Part shown: positions 9,230 through 18,271 of the stretch, in pieces | Layout: the number at the start of each line of letters is the position of its first letter | How positions within the stretch are numbered: the stretch's first letter is position 1 | Source: Chryseobacterium gambrini | GTDB taxonomy: Bacteria > Bacteroidota > Bacteroidia > Flavobacteriales > Weeksellaceae | Reading direction: 5' to 3' | Assembly: GCF_900156825.1 (NCBI RefSeq) | Contig: NZ_FTOV01000016.1 | Span: forward strand, 1-64,000 | DNA: 64,000 nt | Made by a program: the position numbers and the translations under genes | The notes under the pieces: model-generated | The model's input: the letters and a program-made list of their open reading frames with translations, nothing else | The model's database searches: none | Told to the model about the DNA's origin: nothing

Positions 9230-10153
9230 ATGGGTGCAAAACAAGAAGTCATCTATTTCAGAAATATCTATGAAGTTTGTAGTTTTCTGAATGTTTCTCC
9301 GCCACAATGTCCGGATATTTGGCTGGATAAAGTAGAGCAGGTTTGGGTAGCTCCTAATCTCAGTGTTGCTCCGATAAAGTCTGAACTTTTTGCGATGAAT
9401 CTTTTTATAGATGGTGGAGGAACAATAAAAGTAGCGCATTGGGAAAAAGAAATGGAGTTTCCGAGTGTTTACCTTGTACCTCCCAGACAGACGGTTTCCT
9501 GTGAATTAACGGAAACCACACTCGTAAAGTATGGAATATTTTTTTCCGAAAATTTTGTGGAAGAATATTCATTTTTAAAAGAATTGCTTGCAGATTATCC
9601 TTATTTTCAGGCAGATAAATCGATCCCCATCAAGATTTTACCCGAAGAAATAGAAGATCTGGTTGCATTGTTTGAGTTTTTTAATAAAGACTATAAAAAT
9701 TACAGCTTGAAGAACAGACCTGTTTTGGCTGCCTGTTTATATATTATCTTGCTGAAAGTAAAGGGTATTTATGATAAATATTATTTTGAACAGTTTTCCG
9801 ATACTAAAATTTACCATGAAGAAAATCTTGTTTTATCTTTCATGAATTTATTGAATAAAGAGAAAAAGAGAAATGATCTTGCCTATTCAAAATCGGTAAG
9901 TTACTATGCAGATGCTCTGAATGTAAATGCCAATTATCTCAGCAGAAAACTGAAAATGGAAACCGGAAAAACAATTAAAGAGCATATCCATAATATTATG
10001 ATTCATGATGCGAAATCTTTGCTGAAACAAACAGGCTTATCGGTAAAAGAAATTTCGTTCCGATTAGACTTCAATGAACCAGCCCATTTTGTTAATTTTT
10101 TCAAGAAAAATGTAGGGTGCACTCCAAAACAATTCAGAGAATCAACCATTTAA
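9230..10153 (+). CDS. AraC-family transcriptional regulator
   Basis: Regulator of 307 aa. The C-terminal 100 residues form the double helix-turn-helix of the AraC family: YADALNVNANYLSRKLK and GLSVKEISFRLDFNEPAHF, ending in FFKKNVGCTPKQFRES. The N-terminal part is a cupin-like ligand or effector region without strong motifs. The next gene downstream is a secreted repeat protein with a 350-nt leader, a possible target by position only. A clearly decayed relative of the same family lies at 12314-12565. Confidence 0.85.
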   Translation: MGAKQEVIYFRNIYEVCSFLNVSPPQCPDIWLDKVEQVWVAPNLSVAPIKSELFAMNLFIDGGGTIKVAHWEKEMEFPSVYLVPPRQTVSCELTETTLVKYGIFFSENFVEEYSFLKELLADYPYFQADKSIPIKILPEEIEDLVALFEFFNKDYKNYSLKNRPVLAACLYIILLKVKGIYDKYYFEQFSDTKIYHEENLVLSFMNLLNKEKKRNDLAYSKSVSYYADALNVNANYLSRKLKMETGKTIKEHIHNIMIHDAKSLLKQTGLSVKEISFRLDFNEPAHFVNFFKKNVGCTPKQFRESTI

Positions 10154-10504
10154 TGTTAGTTTTTGTTTGCCGAAAGAATGGTGTGACTCATTTCTATTAA
10201 AATTATAAATTTTATTTTTTCATTATTTTTTGTGTTAATTTTTTAACGCACGAAATTTTATACCCCAAAACAAGTTTATTTCAGATAAAAAATGTCACTT
10301 TTTGCTTTTTAGTGCATTTACGTATAAAGTGATTCCTTTGAATTTTTAGCAAGATAAAATCAATAATTTTTAACGAGAATTAATGTAATGGTTTATTTAA
10401 AAACTATTACAGGATATGTCTGCCTTTAATTCAAGATAAAATAAGATATAATTACTCATTCTATTTTATAACCTCCTTATATAAAACATTTAAAATCTTT
10501 CAAA
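10154..10504. other. Long AT-rich leader upstream of the secreted protein
   Basis: About 350 nt without a coding sequence. I found no exact TAnnTTTG box and no strong hairpin. It probably holds the promoter and leader of the gene at 10505, but the sites cannot be named. Confidence 0.4.
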
Positions 10505-11953
10505 ATGAAAAAACGTTTATTATTAGCACAAAGTTTAGTGTTTTCTACACTGTTATTTTCTCAGGTTGGTATTAATACCGCTTCGCCAAAAGCAACTTTG
10601 GATGTAACGGGATATCCAGCAGATACATCAAAACTGGATGGTGTCATCGTGCCTAAAATTTCAGGGGATCAGTTGGCTGCTAAAACCTATACGATAGACC
10701 AGACTGGAGCCATACTCTACATCACTTCTCCTGCTTCTGTCTTAACAGGGCAGGTTGTGAATGCCGATGCAGCAGGATTTTATTATTATGATGGTAGTAA
10801 ATGGATGAAGACAGGTGCCTCCTCTGTTAATTTATATAATACCAATGGCACACTTACCGGAAACAGAACTGCCAATCTGAATGGAAACTCATTGAATTTT
10901 TCGGGTACAGGAAATGTAGGAATCGGCGGTGTAAGTACAATTGCAAAGCTTAATGTGAACGGATTTATACAGTTTGGTCCTACAGACTCTCATTATGGAG
11001 TAGGACGGGTTGTAAACGACGGTGCAGGAGAGAAATACGGATTAACGCAGCCCGGATATTTTCCTGCTATAGGCAATAACGGAAGCTCAGCAGGAACACG
11101 AATCTATACATCAGGAAGAAGCGGAGTGGAAGGAAACATCTCTTTCGGCAAATATACCAGTGCAACAGCTTATACGGAATGGGCAAGATTTGCTCCAAAC
11201 ACAGGTTATTTCGGGCTGAATACCTACGACCCTAAAGCAACTTTTGAAATGGTTTCCACACCTGCCGATCTTACCAGAATAGATGGTTTTATAACTCCGA
11301 AATTAACTGGAAATCAGCTGAAGGCTAAAGATGATTTATATACCATAGAACAAACCGGAGCTATACTTTATGTAACGTCAGCGGCTAATCCCACTACAAT
11401 TAAAACAGCTAATATCATTAAATCAGGATATTATTACTTTGACGGAAATGTTTGGGTCGGAATAAAGCCAGAGCAAAGTGCGATTTCTGATGCTGCAAGA
11501 TCTTTGGGAGGAACGGTATATGCAAAATTCAATTCTGCTGCGAGTGGAACTTTGTCAGACAGCCGTACCATAGGAGGTATAAATGGAAGCAGTTACACGG
11601 TAGGAGTGAATAATTTTTCTTCGAACAAAGGCGGAATTAATACAGTTATAGGAAACGGTTATACGATATCTAATCCCGCAAATGGTATTTTTGACATAAA
11701 ATTTGATGTTCCGTTATCTGAAGTATATGGTGTTTCAAGTAATGTTGTAGATTCTTACGGCTATAATGGCGGTGTACAGGCGGGAACCACAAATGGAACC
11801 AATCCTCTTCCCGGAGAGCCTGGATCCAGACTGAATACTAAAGAGAATACTCAGGTCTCATTTGTCTCAAATACAGTCATCAGAATAAAAACAGGCGATC
11901 AGGATGGTAATTTAGCGAATCGATCCTTTACGTTTTTAGTAACAGGAAAATAA
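10505..11953 (+). CDS. Secreted protein with an internally duplicated module
   Basis: Exported protein of 482 aa with a short signal peptide (basic MKKR, then a hydrophobic stretch, likely cut near residue 19-20 before VGINT). The module around residues 28-85 (KATLDVTGYPADTSKLDGVI, KISGDQLAAKTYTIDQTGAI, LYITSPA) recurs near residues 245-305 (KATFEMVSTPADLTRIDGFI, KLTGNQLKAKDDLYTIEQTG, LYVTSAA). The rest is rich in Gly, Asn and Thr with beta-strand periodicity. Such proteins are common in Chryseobacterium and resemble surface or adhesin-like beta-structured proteins. I recognise no catalytic motif and no clear T9SS C-terminal domain. Function unknown. Confidence 0.75.
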   Translation: MKKRLLLAQSLVFSTLLFSQVGINTASPKATLDVTGYPADTSKLDGVIVPKISGDQLAAKTYTIDQTGAILYITSPASVLTGQVVNADAAGFYYYDGSKWMKTGASSVNLYNTNGTLTGNRTANLNGNSLNFSGTGNVGIGGVSTIAKLNVNGFIQFGPTDSHYGVGRVVNDGAGEKYGLTQPGYFPAIGNNGSSAGTRIYTSGRSGVEGNISFGKYTSATAYTEWARFAPNTGYFGLNTYDPKATFEMVSTPADLTRIDGFITPKLTGNQLKAKDDLYTIEQTGAILYVTSAANPTTIKTANIIKSGYYYFDGNVWVGIKPEQSAISDAARSLGGTVYAKFNSAASGTLSDSRTIGGINGSSYTVGVNNFSSNKGGINTVIGNGYTISNPANGIFDIKFDVPLSEVYGVSSNVVDSYGYNGGVQAGTTNGTNPLPGEPGSRLNTKENTQVSFVSNTVIRIKTGDQDGNLANRSFTFLVTGK

Positions 11954-12084
11954 TACTGAGTTTAGATTTTTAGAATGTTTATTTTAATCGAAACCAAACG
12001 AAATAAAAATTAGATCAGAAAACAGAAATCCCCCCAATGATCAGGAAGCCCTAATCTAAACAGTTACAATCCATTTTTTTAAAC

Positions 12085-12117
12085 AGGCACTTATATATTT
12101 GTAAGTGTCTTTGTTTT
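12085..12117 (+). terminator. Terminator of the secreted protein gene
   Basis: A 9-bp stem with one G-T pair (12085-12093 with 12102-12110) and a T-rich tail TTGTTTT lies about 130 nt after the stop codon. Confidence 0.6.
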
Positions 12118-12313
12118 GTAAAAAGAAATAGGGAAAACAGAAAAAATATCAGATCAGATAATGATTCATCATAATAATTCAGATCATTTCAGATCATAGT
12201 TTGTACACCACATTCAGCTTATCGGGAAAACCCGCTTTAAAGTTTAATGTTGCTTTAATACAATATCTTCAGAACGGAAATCTCGAAAAAGCGGACTTCC
12301 GAATATAACGTAA

Positions 12314-12565
12314 ATGGCATATGATCTTTCATTATCCACACGTTATTTAAGTGATGTACTGAAGCATGAAGCCGGAAAAACAACGATGGAGCTTATTCAT
12401 ATTTTCCTGATTTCCGAAGCGAAAAATCACTTGCGGTTGAAAGAAAAAACCGTTTCCGAGATTGCCTATGAACTGGGCTTTGAGAATTCATCATATTTAC
12501 AAGATTATTCAAAAAAACTGACAGGAATGAAACCTACGGAATTCAGAAATCTGCTGATGAATTGA
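12314..12565 (+). pseudogene. Broken AraC-family regulator, only the C-terminal HTH left in frame
   Basis: Only 83 residues remain of a family normally about 280-300 aa long. They cover most of the double helix-turn-helix: STRYLSDVLKHEAGKTTMEL and KTVSEIAYELGFENSSYLQD, ending in KLTGMKPTEFRN. A stop codon directly precedes the ATG. In another frame just upstream (about 12261-12305) the words LQNGNLEKADF are readable before a stop at 12306-12308; they resemble the stretch that precedes the HTH in related regulators. That points to a frameshift and decay rather than a small intact gene. It could still be expressed as a short DNA-binding protein. Confidence 0.7.
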
Positions 12566-12763
12566 AAATTGAATGTAATCCATAAAATCAAAATTTACTT
12601 TTATTAATTCATACCATGATGAAACTGTTCTTTCAAGAGTATTTTTTGATGTTAATTAAATATCCAAAAACAAATTTTTAATAAGAAAGAAGAACAGATT
12701 TCCGCTTACCCCTCTATTTCAGGAATAAAATTTGTACCTTTATTTACCAATTATCATTATATT

Positions 12764-13639
12764 ATGAAAGCCCATCTGTTATCAGATAAATCGGTAAAGC
12801 AGATAGAAATCGTTAAAGTTAAGGACAACATCAGTTTTCATTATACGGATGATGTCTCTGTAGAAGAACCGTTAGAAATAAGAGTTTCCTATTATTCAGC
12901 AGATAAAAAAGAATCTAAAAATATATCTGTTACCATGAGAACCCCCGGAAACGATGAAGAACTGGCGGTTGGTTTTTTATTTACAGAAGGAATTATAACC
13001 GGTAATAAACAGGTTAAAGCCATTTATTCTCCAAAGGAAGAATGTTCCAGAAACAACGGAAATATTATTATTGTAGAATTAAATGAAGGTTTTGTTCCCG
13101 AACTTATGAAAGCCGACAGAAACTTCTATACAACTTCCAGTTGCGGAGTTTGTGGAAAAGGATCCATAGAATCTATAAAAACAGTTAGCATTTTTAAAGA
13201 TCAAAAAAGACAAAACACAGAAGTCTCTCTGGATACGATCTATCAATTATCCGAAAAACTACAGTCTTTCCAGAATAATTTCAGTGCAACGGGAGGCATA
13301 CACGCTTCAGGTTTATTTGATTTACAAGGAAACCTTCTTGCCATACGTGAAGATGTGGGAAGACATAACGCTTTAGATAAGCTTATAGGATATGCGCTGT
13401 CTGCCAATCTTCTTCCACTGGACAATAAAATTTTGGTTCTGAGCGGAAGAGCCAGCTTTGAACTCATTCAGAAAGCTGCAATGGCAGGAATTGCAACTGT
13501 TGCCGCAATAGGAGCGCCTTCAAGTCTGGCAATAGACCTTGCCAAAGAATTTGATATTACTTTATTAGGCTTTTTGCGGAACAACCGGTTTAATATCTAC
13601 CATTCCGCAAGCCATTTTAAAATTGAAAATCTATTATGA
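12764..13639 (+). CDS. fdhD: Formate dehydrogenase accessory sulfurtransferase FdhD
   Basis: FdhD carries sulfur from a cysteine desulfurase to the bis-MGD cofactor of formate dehydrogenase-type enzymes in the cytoplasm. The diagnostic pair Cys127-x-x-Cys130 lies in SSCGVCGKGS, and the family blocks GGIHASGLFD and REDVGRHNALDKLIGYAL follow. The length (291 aa) is normal. The gene overlaps the next one by 4 nt (ATGA) and an FdhF/YdeP-type enzyme stands two genes downstream. That enzyme is the likely client, and the desulfurase at 18272 is a candidate sulfur donor. Confidence 0.93.
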   Translation: MKAHLLSDKSVKQIEIVKVKDNISFHYTDDVSVEEPLEIRVSYYSADKKESKNISVTMRTPGNDEELAVGFLFTEGIITGNKQVKAIYSPKEECSRNNGNIIIVELNEGFVPELMKADRNFYTTSSCGVCGKGSIESIKTVSIFKDQKRQNTEVSLDTIYQLSEKLQSFQNNFSATGGIHASGLFDLQGNLLAIREDVGRHNALDKLIGYALSANLLPLDNKILVLSGRASFELIQKAAMAGIATVAAIGAPSSLAIDLAKEFDITLLGFLRNNRFNIYHSASHFKIENLL

Positions 13640-13986
13640 AAATAAGAATAAAAGACAACTCCGTAAGATTTCGCCTCACTCAGTCTGAAGTAGCAGAACT
13701 CGGAAAAAACGGAAAAATTTCAAGTACCACACAATTTATAGACCGTCCTTTTATCTATTCTATTGAAAAAACAGAAGACGCAGAACTCTCATCGGCTTTC
13801 ATCGATAACACCATGGTTTTAAAAATGCCTGAAACCATGATCGCTGAATGGATTTCCACCGACAGGGTAGGATTTGACGGACAATCCGGTCCGGTGAAAA
13901 TTTTAGTAGAAAAAGATTTTGTCTGCATCGATAATACCTTGGAAGATCAAAGCGACAATTATCCTAATCCGAATATAAAATGCTAA
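13636..13986 (+). CDS. Small DUF7009-like protein in the fdhD operon
   Basis: Cytoplasmic protein of 116 aa that starts within the end of fdhD and precedes the molybdoenzyme gene by 30 nt. It begins MKIRIKDNSVRFRLTQSEV and ends NPNIKC. The N-terminal pattern (a strand, then RFRLTQSEVxxL) matches, from memory, a small family of unknown function (DUF7009) found in Bacteroidota and often beside fdhD. No cofactor motif is visible apart from one Cys in the middle and one at the C-terminus. An accessory role in maturation of the FdhF-like enzyme is inferred from gene order. Confidence 0.6.
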   Translation: MKIRIKDNSVRFRLTQSEVAELGKNGKISSTTQFIDRPFIYSIEKTEDAELSSAFIDNTMVLKMPETMIAEWISTDRVGFDGQSGPVKILVEKDFVCIDNTLEDQSDNYPNPNIKC

Positions 13987-14016
13987 TTTTTTTCATTTTT
14001 TAAAAATGTAGAAGTC

Positions 14017-16413
14017 ATGGGAAATAAAGAGATATTCAATAAAAAAGAAGAAAACAGCGGACAGCCTTCGGCGGAATCTCCTTATAAATTAATGAATCTT
14101 AAGCTTAAGCCGCCAAAAGATTGGGCAGCAGGAGTTCCTGCAGTCGTTCATTCACTGGAACAGCTGGTTCTCAATGCCTCAGTCCTTCGTGGCGGAAGAG
14201 CACTTTTTACCATGAACCAGTTTGACGGATTCGACTGTCCAAGCTGTGCATGGCCCGATCCGGATGACGAACGTTCCAAACTGGGGGAATACTGCGAAAA
14301 CGGAGCAAAAGCTCTGGCTGAAGAAGCCACTTCAAAAAAAATCGGAGCAGAATTTTTTAAAGAGAATTCGGTATACGATTTAGCCAAAATGACGGATTTT
14401 GAAATCAGCCAGTTGGGAAGAATTGCAGAACCGATGTATCTTCCGGAAGGAGCAACACATTATCAGCCGATAAGCTGGGATGAAGCTTTTACAAAAATTT
14501 CCGAAAAATTAAATGCTCTGGATTCTCCCGACGAAGCTATATTTTACACCTCCGGAAGAACCAGCAATGAAGCAACCTGGGTATATCAGTTGTTTGCCCG
14601 TGAATTCGGAACCAACAACTTCCCCGATTGTTCCAATATGTGCCATGAAACTTCAGGATATGCACTTTCCAGAAGCATTGGTATCGGAAAAGGAACCGTA
14701 AAACTGGAAGACTTTTATGATACCGATCTCATCATAATTATCGGACAGAATCCGGGAACCAATTCACCGAGAATGCTTTCTGCCCTTACAAAAGGAAAGA
14801 AAAACGGAGCAAAAATCATAGGCATCAACCCACTTCCGGAAGCAGGTCTGAAAGGATTTAAAGATCCTCAGAACGTTCGTGCCTTACTCAATAAGCCATT
14901 TGAATTGTCAGATCTATATCTTCCTGTTAAAATCAATGGAGATATGGCGCTCTTAAAAGCCCTTCAGATCCTTGTACTGGAAGAAGAAGCAAAAAATCCC
15001 GGAAAAGTATTGGATCAGGATTTTATAGCAAAAAAAACAGCAGGTTTTGAAGCACTGGCTGAAGAATTAAAACGATATGACCTCAATTTTTTATCTGAAC
15101 AGTGCGGAATTTCTGTTGAAAGTCTGAAAGAAGCAGCGCAAATGATCGCTTCAAAAAAACGCATGATTATTTGTTGGGGAATGGGAATTACGCAGCAGCA
15201 CAACGGCGTGGAAATGATCTACAATATCGTGAACCTTTTACTAATGAAAGGAAGCATCGGAATTCAAGGCGGCGGAGCTTGTCCTGTACGCGGTCACAGC
15301 AATGTACAGGGAAACAGAACATTGCTTATCAACCATCATCCCACCAAAGAACAGCTGGACAGACTTGAGGAATATTATGGTTTTAAAGTACCCCGAAAAG
15401 GAGGCTATGATGTGGTAAAATCGCTGAAGGCGATGCATGAAGAAAAAGTAAAATTCATGTTCTGTATGGGAGGGAATTTCCTTTCCGCAGCTCCCGATAC
15501 CAGCTTTACAGCAGAAGCAATGCGTAATCTCGAAATGTCGGTGATGGTTTCTGTAAAACTGAACAGAAATCACCTGATTCATGGTAAAGAAGCCCTGATC
15601 TTACCGGTGATTTCCAGAAGTGAAAAAGATATTGTAAACGGAGAAATTCAACATATAAGTACCGAAAATTCAATGGGCGTGATACAGGCTTCCAAAGGAA
15701 TTCTGGATCCGATTTCAGAACATCTGATCAATGAAACCCACGTTGCCTGCAGAATGGCAAAAGCGGTTTTGGGAGAACGTTCTGTAGTGGATTGGGATAA
15801 ATTCATCAACAGTTATGATGCCATTCGTGATGATGTGGAGCAATGCATTCCGGGATTTGAAAATTATAACGAAAGAGTAGTGCAGAAAGCCGGTTTTTAT
15901 CTTCCGAATTCAGCGAGAGACGGAGTTTTCAACAGTGAATTCCATCCGGGAAAAGCAGCCTTCAATATAACATCCGTACCCGATAATTCGCTTGCCGATG
16001 ATGAATATCTGATGGGAACCACCAGAACACACGACCAGTTCAATACAGTAGTTTATGGTTTAAACGACCGCTACCGTGGAATTTTCAATGAAAGGAGAGT
16101 GGTGGTGATGAACGAAAAAGACATTGAAAAAGCTGGTCTGAAAGAAGGAGATCATGTAGATCTTTTCAATTATGATGACGGCAAAGAGAGAATAGCACCG
16201 CTTTTTATTGTGGTAAAATATCCTATTCCTCAGAAAAGCACCATGACTTATTTCCCGGAAACCAATGTGTTGGTATCCATCAATAATGTAGTGAATGGAG
16301 CCAATATGCCCGCTTCCAAATATGTCCGAATCAAAATCCGAAAACACGATCCGTATATTTTTAAAAAGATCGACGAGCATATTATTGCCGCATCCGGAAC
16401 AAGTTTGGAGTAA
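14017..16413 (+). CDS. FdhF/YdeP-family molybdopterin oxidoreductase
   Basis: Formate dehydrogenase alpha-like enzyme of 798 aa expected to bind bis-MGD and probably an iron-sulfur cluster. Near the N-terminus Cys74, Cys77 (CPSCAWPDPD) and Cys93 (EYCENGAKA) are visible; a fourth ligand is not obvious. Cys209-His210 in SNMCHETSGYAL align with the catalytic Sec/Cys-His pair of formate dehydrogenase H, so this is a cysteine form. The C-terminal molydop-binding domain contains TTRTHDQFNTVVYGLNDRYR. There is no Tat signal, so it is cytoplasmic. YdeP-type proteins lack a proven formate activity and the substrate is uncertain. No beta or gamma subunit is adjacent. Confidence 0.88.
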   Translation: MGNKEIFNKKEENSGQPSAESPYKLMNLKLKPPKDWAAGVPAVVHSLEQLVLNASVLRGGRALFTMNQFDGFDCPSCAWPDPDDERSKLGEYCENGAKALAEEATSKKIGAEFFKENSVYDLAKMTDFEISQLGRIAEPMYLPEGATHYQPISWDEAFTKISEKLNALDSPDEAIFYTSGRTSNEATWVYQLFAREFGTNNFPDCSNMCHETSGYALSRSIGIGKGTVKLEDFYDTDLIIIIGQNPGTNSPRMLSALTKGKKNGAKIIGINPLPEAGLKGFKDPQNVRALLNKPFELSDLYLPVKINGDMALLKALQILVLEEEAKNPGKVLDQDFIAKKTAGFEALAEELKRYDLNFLSEQCGISVESLKEAAQMIASKKRMIICWGMGITQQHNGVEMIYNIVNLLLMKGSIGIQGGGACPVRGHSNVQGNRTLLINHHPTKEQLDRLEEYYGFKVPRKGGYDVVKSLKAMHEEKVKFMFCMGGNFLSAAPDTSFTAEAMRNLEMSVMVSVKLNRNHLIHGKEALILPVISRSEKDIVNGEIQHISTENSMGVIQASKGILDPISEHLINETHVACRMAKAVLGERSVVDWDKFINSYDAIRDDVEQCIPGFENYNERVVQKAGFYLPNSARDGVFNSEFHPGKAAFNITSVPDNSLADDEYLMGTTRTHDQFNTVVYGLNDRYRGIFNERRVVVMNEKDIEKAGLKEGDHVDLFNYDDGKERIAPLFIVVKYPIPQKSTMTYFPETNVLVSINNVVNGANMPASKYVRIKIRKHDPYIFKKIDEHIIAASGTSLE

Positions 16414-16525
16414 TGCAATCGCTGTTATGAATCATTTTAAGCTTGAAAAACAACTTAAAATATATATCAGCTACGGAAATAGTCATCGGATAAGTTAAAA
16501 ATCTAAAATATTTTATAGTTCAATA

Positions 16526-17440
16526 ATGATTATAAGAAAAAAGGAACACTGGTTCAGAATGCTTTTTGTATGGCATGGCTCCGTTTTGCCCGCTCTGCTT
16601 CCCCGTCTGGGATTGCTGTTGGCTTTTTCTTTACTGGTTACCTATTTTCACGGAAATATTTTTTCGTTTAAAGTTCCGCTGAATCCGGCACCACTTACCC
16701 TGTTCGGATTTGTTCTGGCATTATTTCTTGGTTTCAGGAACAATGCAAGCTACGACAGATTCTGGGAAGGAAGAAAACTGTGGGGAAATCTGCTGAATAC
16801 TTCACGGACACTTACGCGACAGGCAATGACATTGGGCAATAAAAATGATGATGTTTCTCTTCATAATTTCGTTCAGCTTATTAGTGCATTTGCTTTTGCA
16901 CTGAAGCATCAACTGAGAGGAACAGATGGCTACGAAGATTTAAAATCCAGACTTAATGATGAACATTTGAAAATCGTTGTAGCATCAAAATATAAACCCG
17001 CTGTTATTATACGGCTGCTTGCCGAATGGGTTCAGAAATTGAAAAATGAAGCTGTTCTTGATTCTGTACAGCAGGCACGTTTTGATGAAAATTTTGATAA
17101 ACTTTCCGATATTCTTGGCGGTTGCGAAAGAATCATTTCAACTCCTATTCCGTACAGCTACAGAGTTCTGCTGCATCGTACAGTGTACATTTATTGTTTT
17201 TTGTTACCTTTCGGTCTTGTAGATTCGCTCGGATGGTTCATGCCGCTTATTGTGGTCTTTATAGCATACACATTTGTTGCATTTGAAGCCATTGCCGATG
17301 AAATTGAAGAACCGTTTGGAACGGATGCCAATGATTTAGCCTTAAATACAATGTGCCATATGATCGATGAAACGATCCACGAAATCACTGGAAAATCTAT
17401 TGCTGTGCCTCAAAAAACGTCTCAGAATATTATTGATTAG
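16526..17440 (+). CDS. Bestrophin-family ion channel
   Basis: Inner-membrane protein of 304 aa of the bestrophin/UPF0187 family, homopentameric anion or cation channels. Two hydrophobic hairpins are visible (about 20-65 and 215-250). The family signature FLGFRNNASYDRFWEGRKLW follows the first pair and the second is followed by EEPFGTDANDLAL. The gene starts 112 nt after the FdhF-like gene on the same strand; a weak hairpin at 16436-16460 may separate the two. Any link with formate or molybdenum metabolism is positional only. Confidence 0.88.
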   Translation: MIIRKKEHWFRMLFVWHGSVLPALLPRLGLLLAFSLLVTYFHGNIFSFKVPLNPAPLTLFGFVLALFLGFRNNASYDRFWEGRKLWGNLLNTSRTLTRQAMTLGNKNDDVSLHNFVQLISAFAFALKHQLRGTDGYEDLKSRLNDEHLKIVVASKYKPAVIIRLLAEWVQKLKNEAVLDSVQQARFDENFDKLSDILGGCERIISTPIPYSYRVLLHRTVYIYCFLLPFGLVDSLGWFMPLIVVFIAYTFVAFEAIADEIEEPFGTDANDLALNTMCHMIDETIHEITGKSIAVPQKTSQNIID

Positions 17441-17528
17441 CACTGTTGTTTATAATAAGTTTGTTTAAACAGGTATAATTCTGAAAACTTATCTTCAGGG
17501 AAAATTTTTAATTTATTTCCTAATTCTG

Positions 17529-18134
17529 TTAAATCTGCTTTCGTAAGATTTCCTTTGCATTGATCAGTTCTTCGGGCGTATTTACATTCATTAAAAAATC
17601 CGGATTTTCAGCTTTCAGTATTTTTACATTACTGTTAATCAAAGCCTTTCTTAATGAAGAGTTTCCTGTTGAAATCAACTGAAGAAGCAAAGGATAGCTT
17701 TTGGGTTCCCAGATGGCAATTAACGGCTCCGGTAATCCTTCAGAAGGACTTTCATAAGCTGTTGCCATTTTTTCCGGATCTCTGGATTGTATGAGAAAAT
17801 CTATTGAACTTTGGTCTAAAAGAGGAAGATCACAGGCAATAACCAGCCACGCTTTGTCTTGCTGAAAATGAAACGCCGAAAGCAGCCCGCCGAAAGGTCC
17901 CATATTTTGAAAAGTATCGGGAAGCGCTTTATAATCCATGTTAAAATTTTCAAGCTGATCCTGTCTGCAGGAAATAAATACTTCATCACAGAATGGAGCT
18001 AAAAGATCTGCCGCATGATACCGCTGTTCTTTGCCGTGCCAGTTGATTTTGTCTTTAGGATTTCCCATCCGCAGACTTTTTCCTCCGGCAAGGACGAGTC
18101 CGTTTAATTTTGGAAAATCATTCTTGGAAAGCAT
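17529..18134 (-). CDS. mobA: Molybdenum cofactor guanylyltransferase (MobA-like)
   Basis: Nucleotidyltransferase that would join GMP to Mo-molybdopterin to give the MGD cofactor used by the FdhF-like enzyme. The NTP-binding signature LVLAGGKSLRMG is followed by a Lys (DKINWHG), and WLVIACDLPLL holds the metal-binding Asp. The ATG at 18134 gives 201 aa, normal for MobA, with the signature 13 residues from the start. Upstream codons up to 18203 give a basic tail unlike the family. A perfect -7 box ends only 4 nt before this ATG, so the transcript may be nearly leaderless. Confidence 0.8.
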   Translation of the reverse strand: MLSKNDFPKLNGLVLAGGKSLRMGNPKDKINWHGKEQRYHAADLLAPFCDEVFISCRQDQLENFNMDYKALPDTFQNMGPFGGLLSAFHFQQDKAWLVIACDLPLLDQSSIDFLIQSRDPEKMATAYESPSEGLPEPLIAIWEPKSYPLLLQLISTGNSSLRKALINSNVKILKAENPDFLMNVNTPEELINAKEILRKQI

Positions 18135-18138
18135 ACTG

Positions 18139-18146
18139 CAAATATA
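18139..18146 (-). promoter_or_regulatory. Candidate -7 box of the mobA gene
   Basis: On the minus strand the sequence reads TATATTTG, an exact TAnnTTTG match, ending 4 nt before the chosen ATG. No good -33 TTTG was found at 19-21 nt; the nearest is at a 15-nt spacer (18162-18165). Confidence 0.4.
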
Positions 18147-18271
18147 ATGAATGTTTTTCGGCAAAAAGATTGCTTTAAACCCTACAAATATTCGGCGATA
18201 CACAAACTTCTGAACTAAATTTAAAATTAACCTGAAAAAGTTCGCTATTTTTATAAATGAATTAGAATGTT

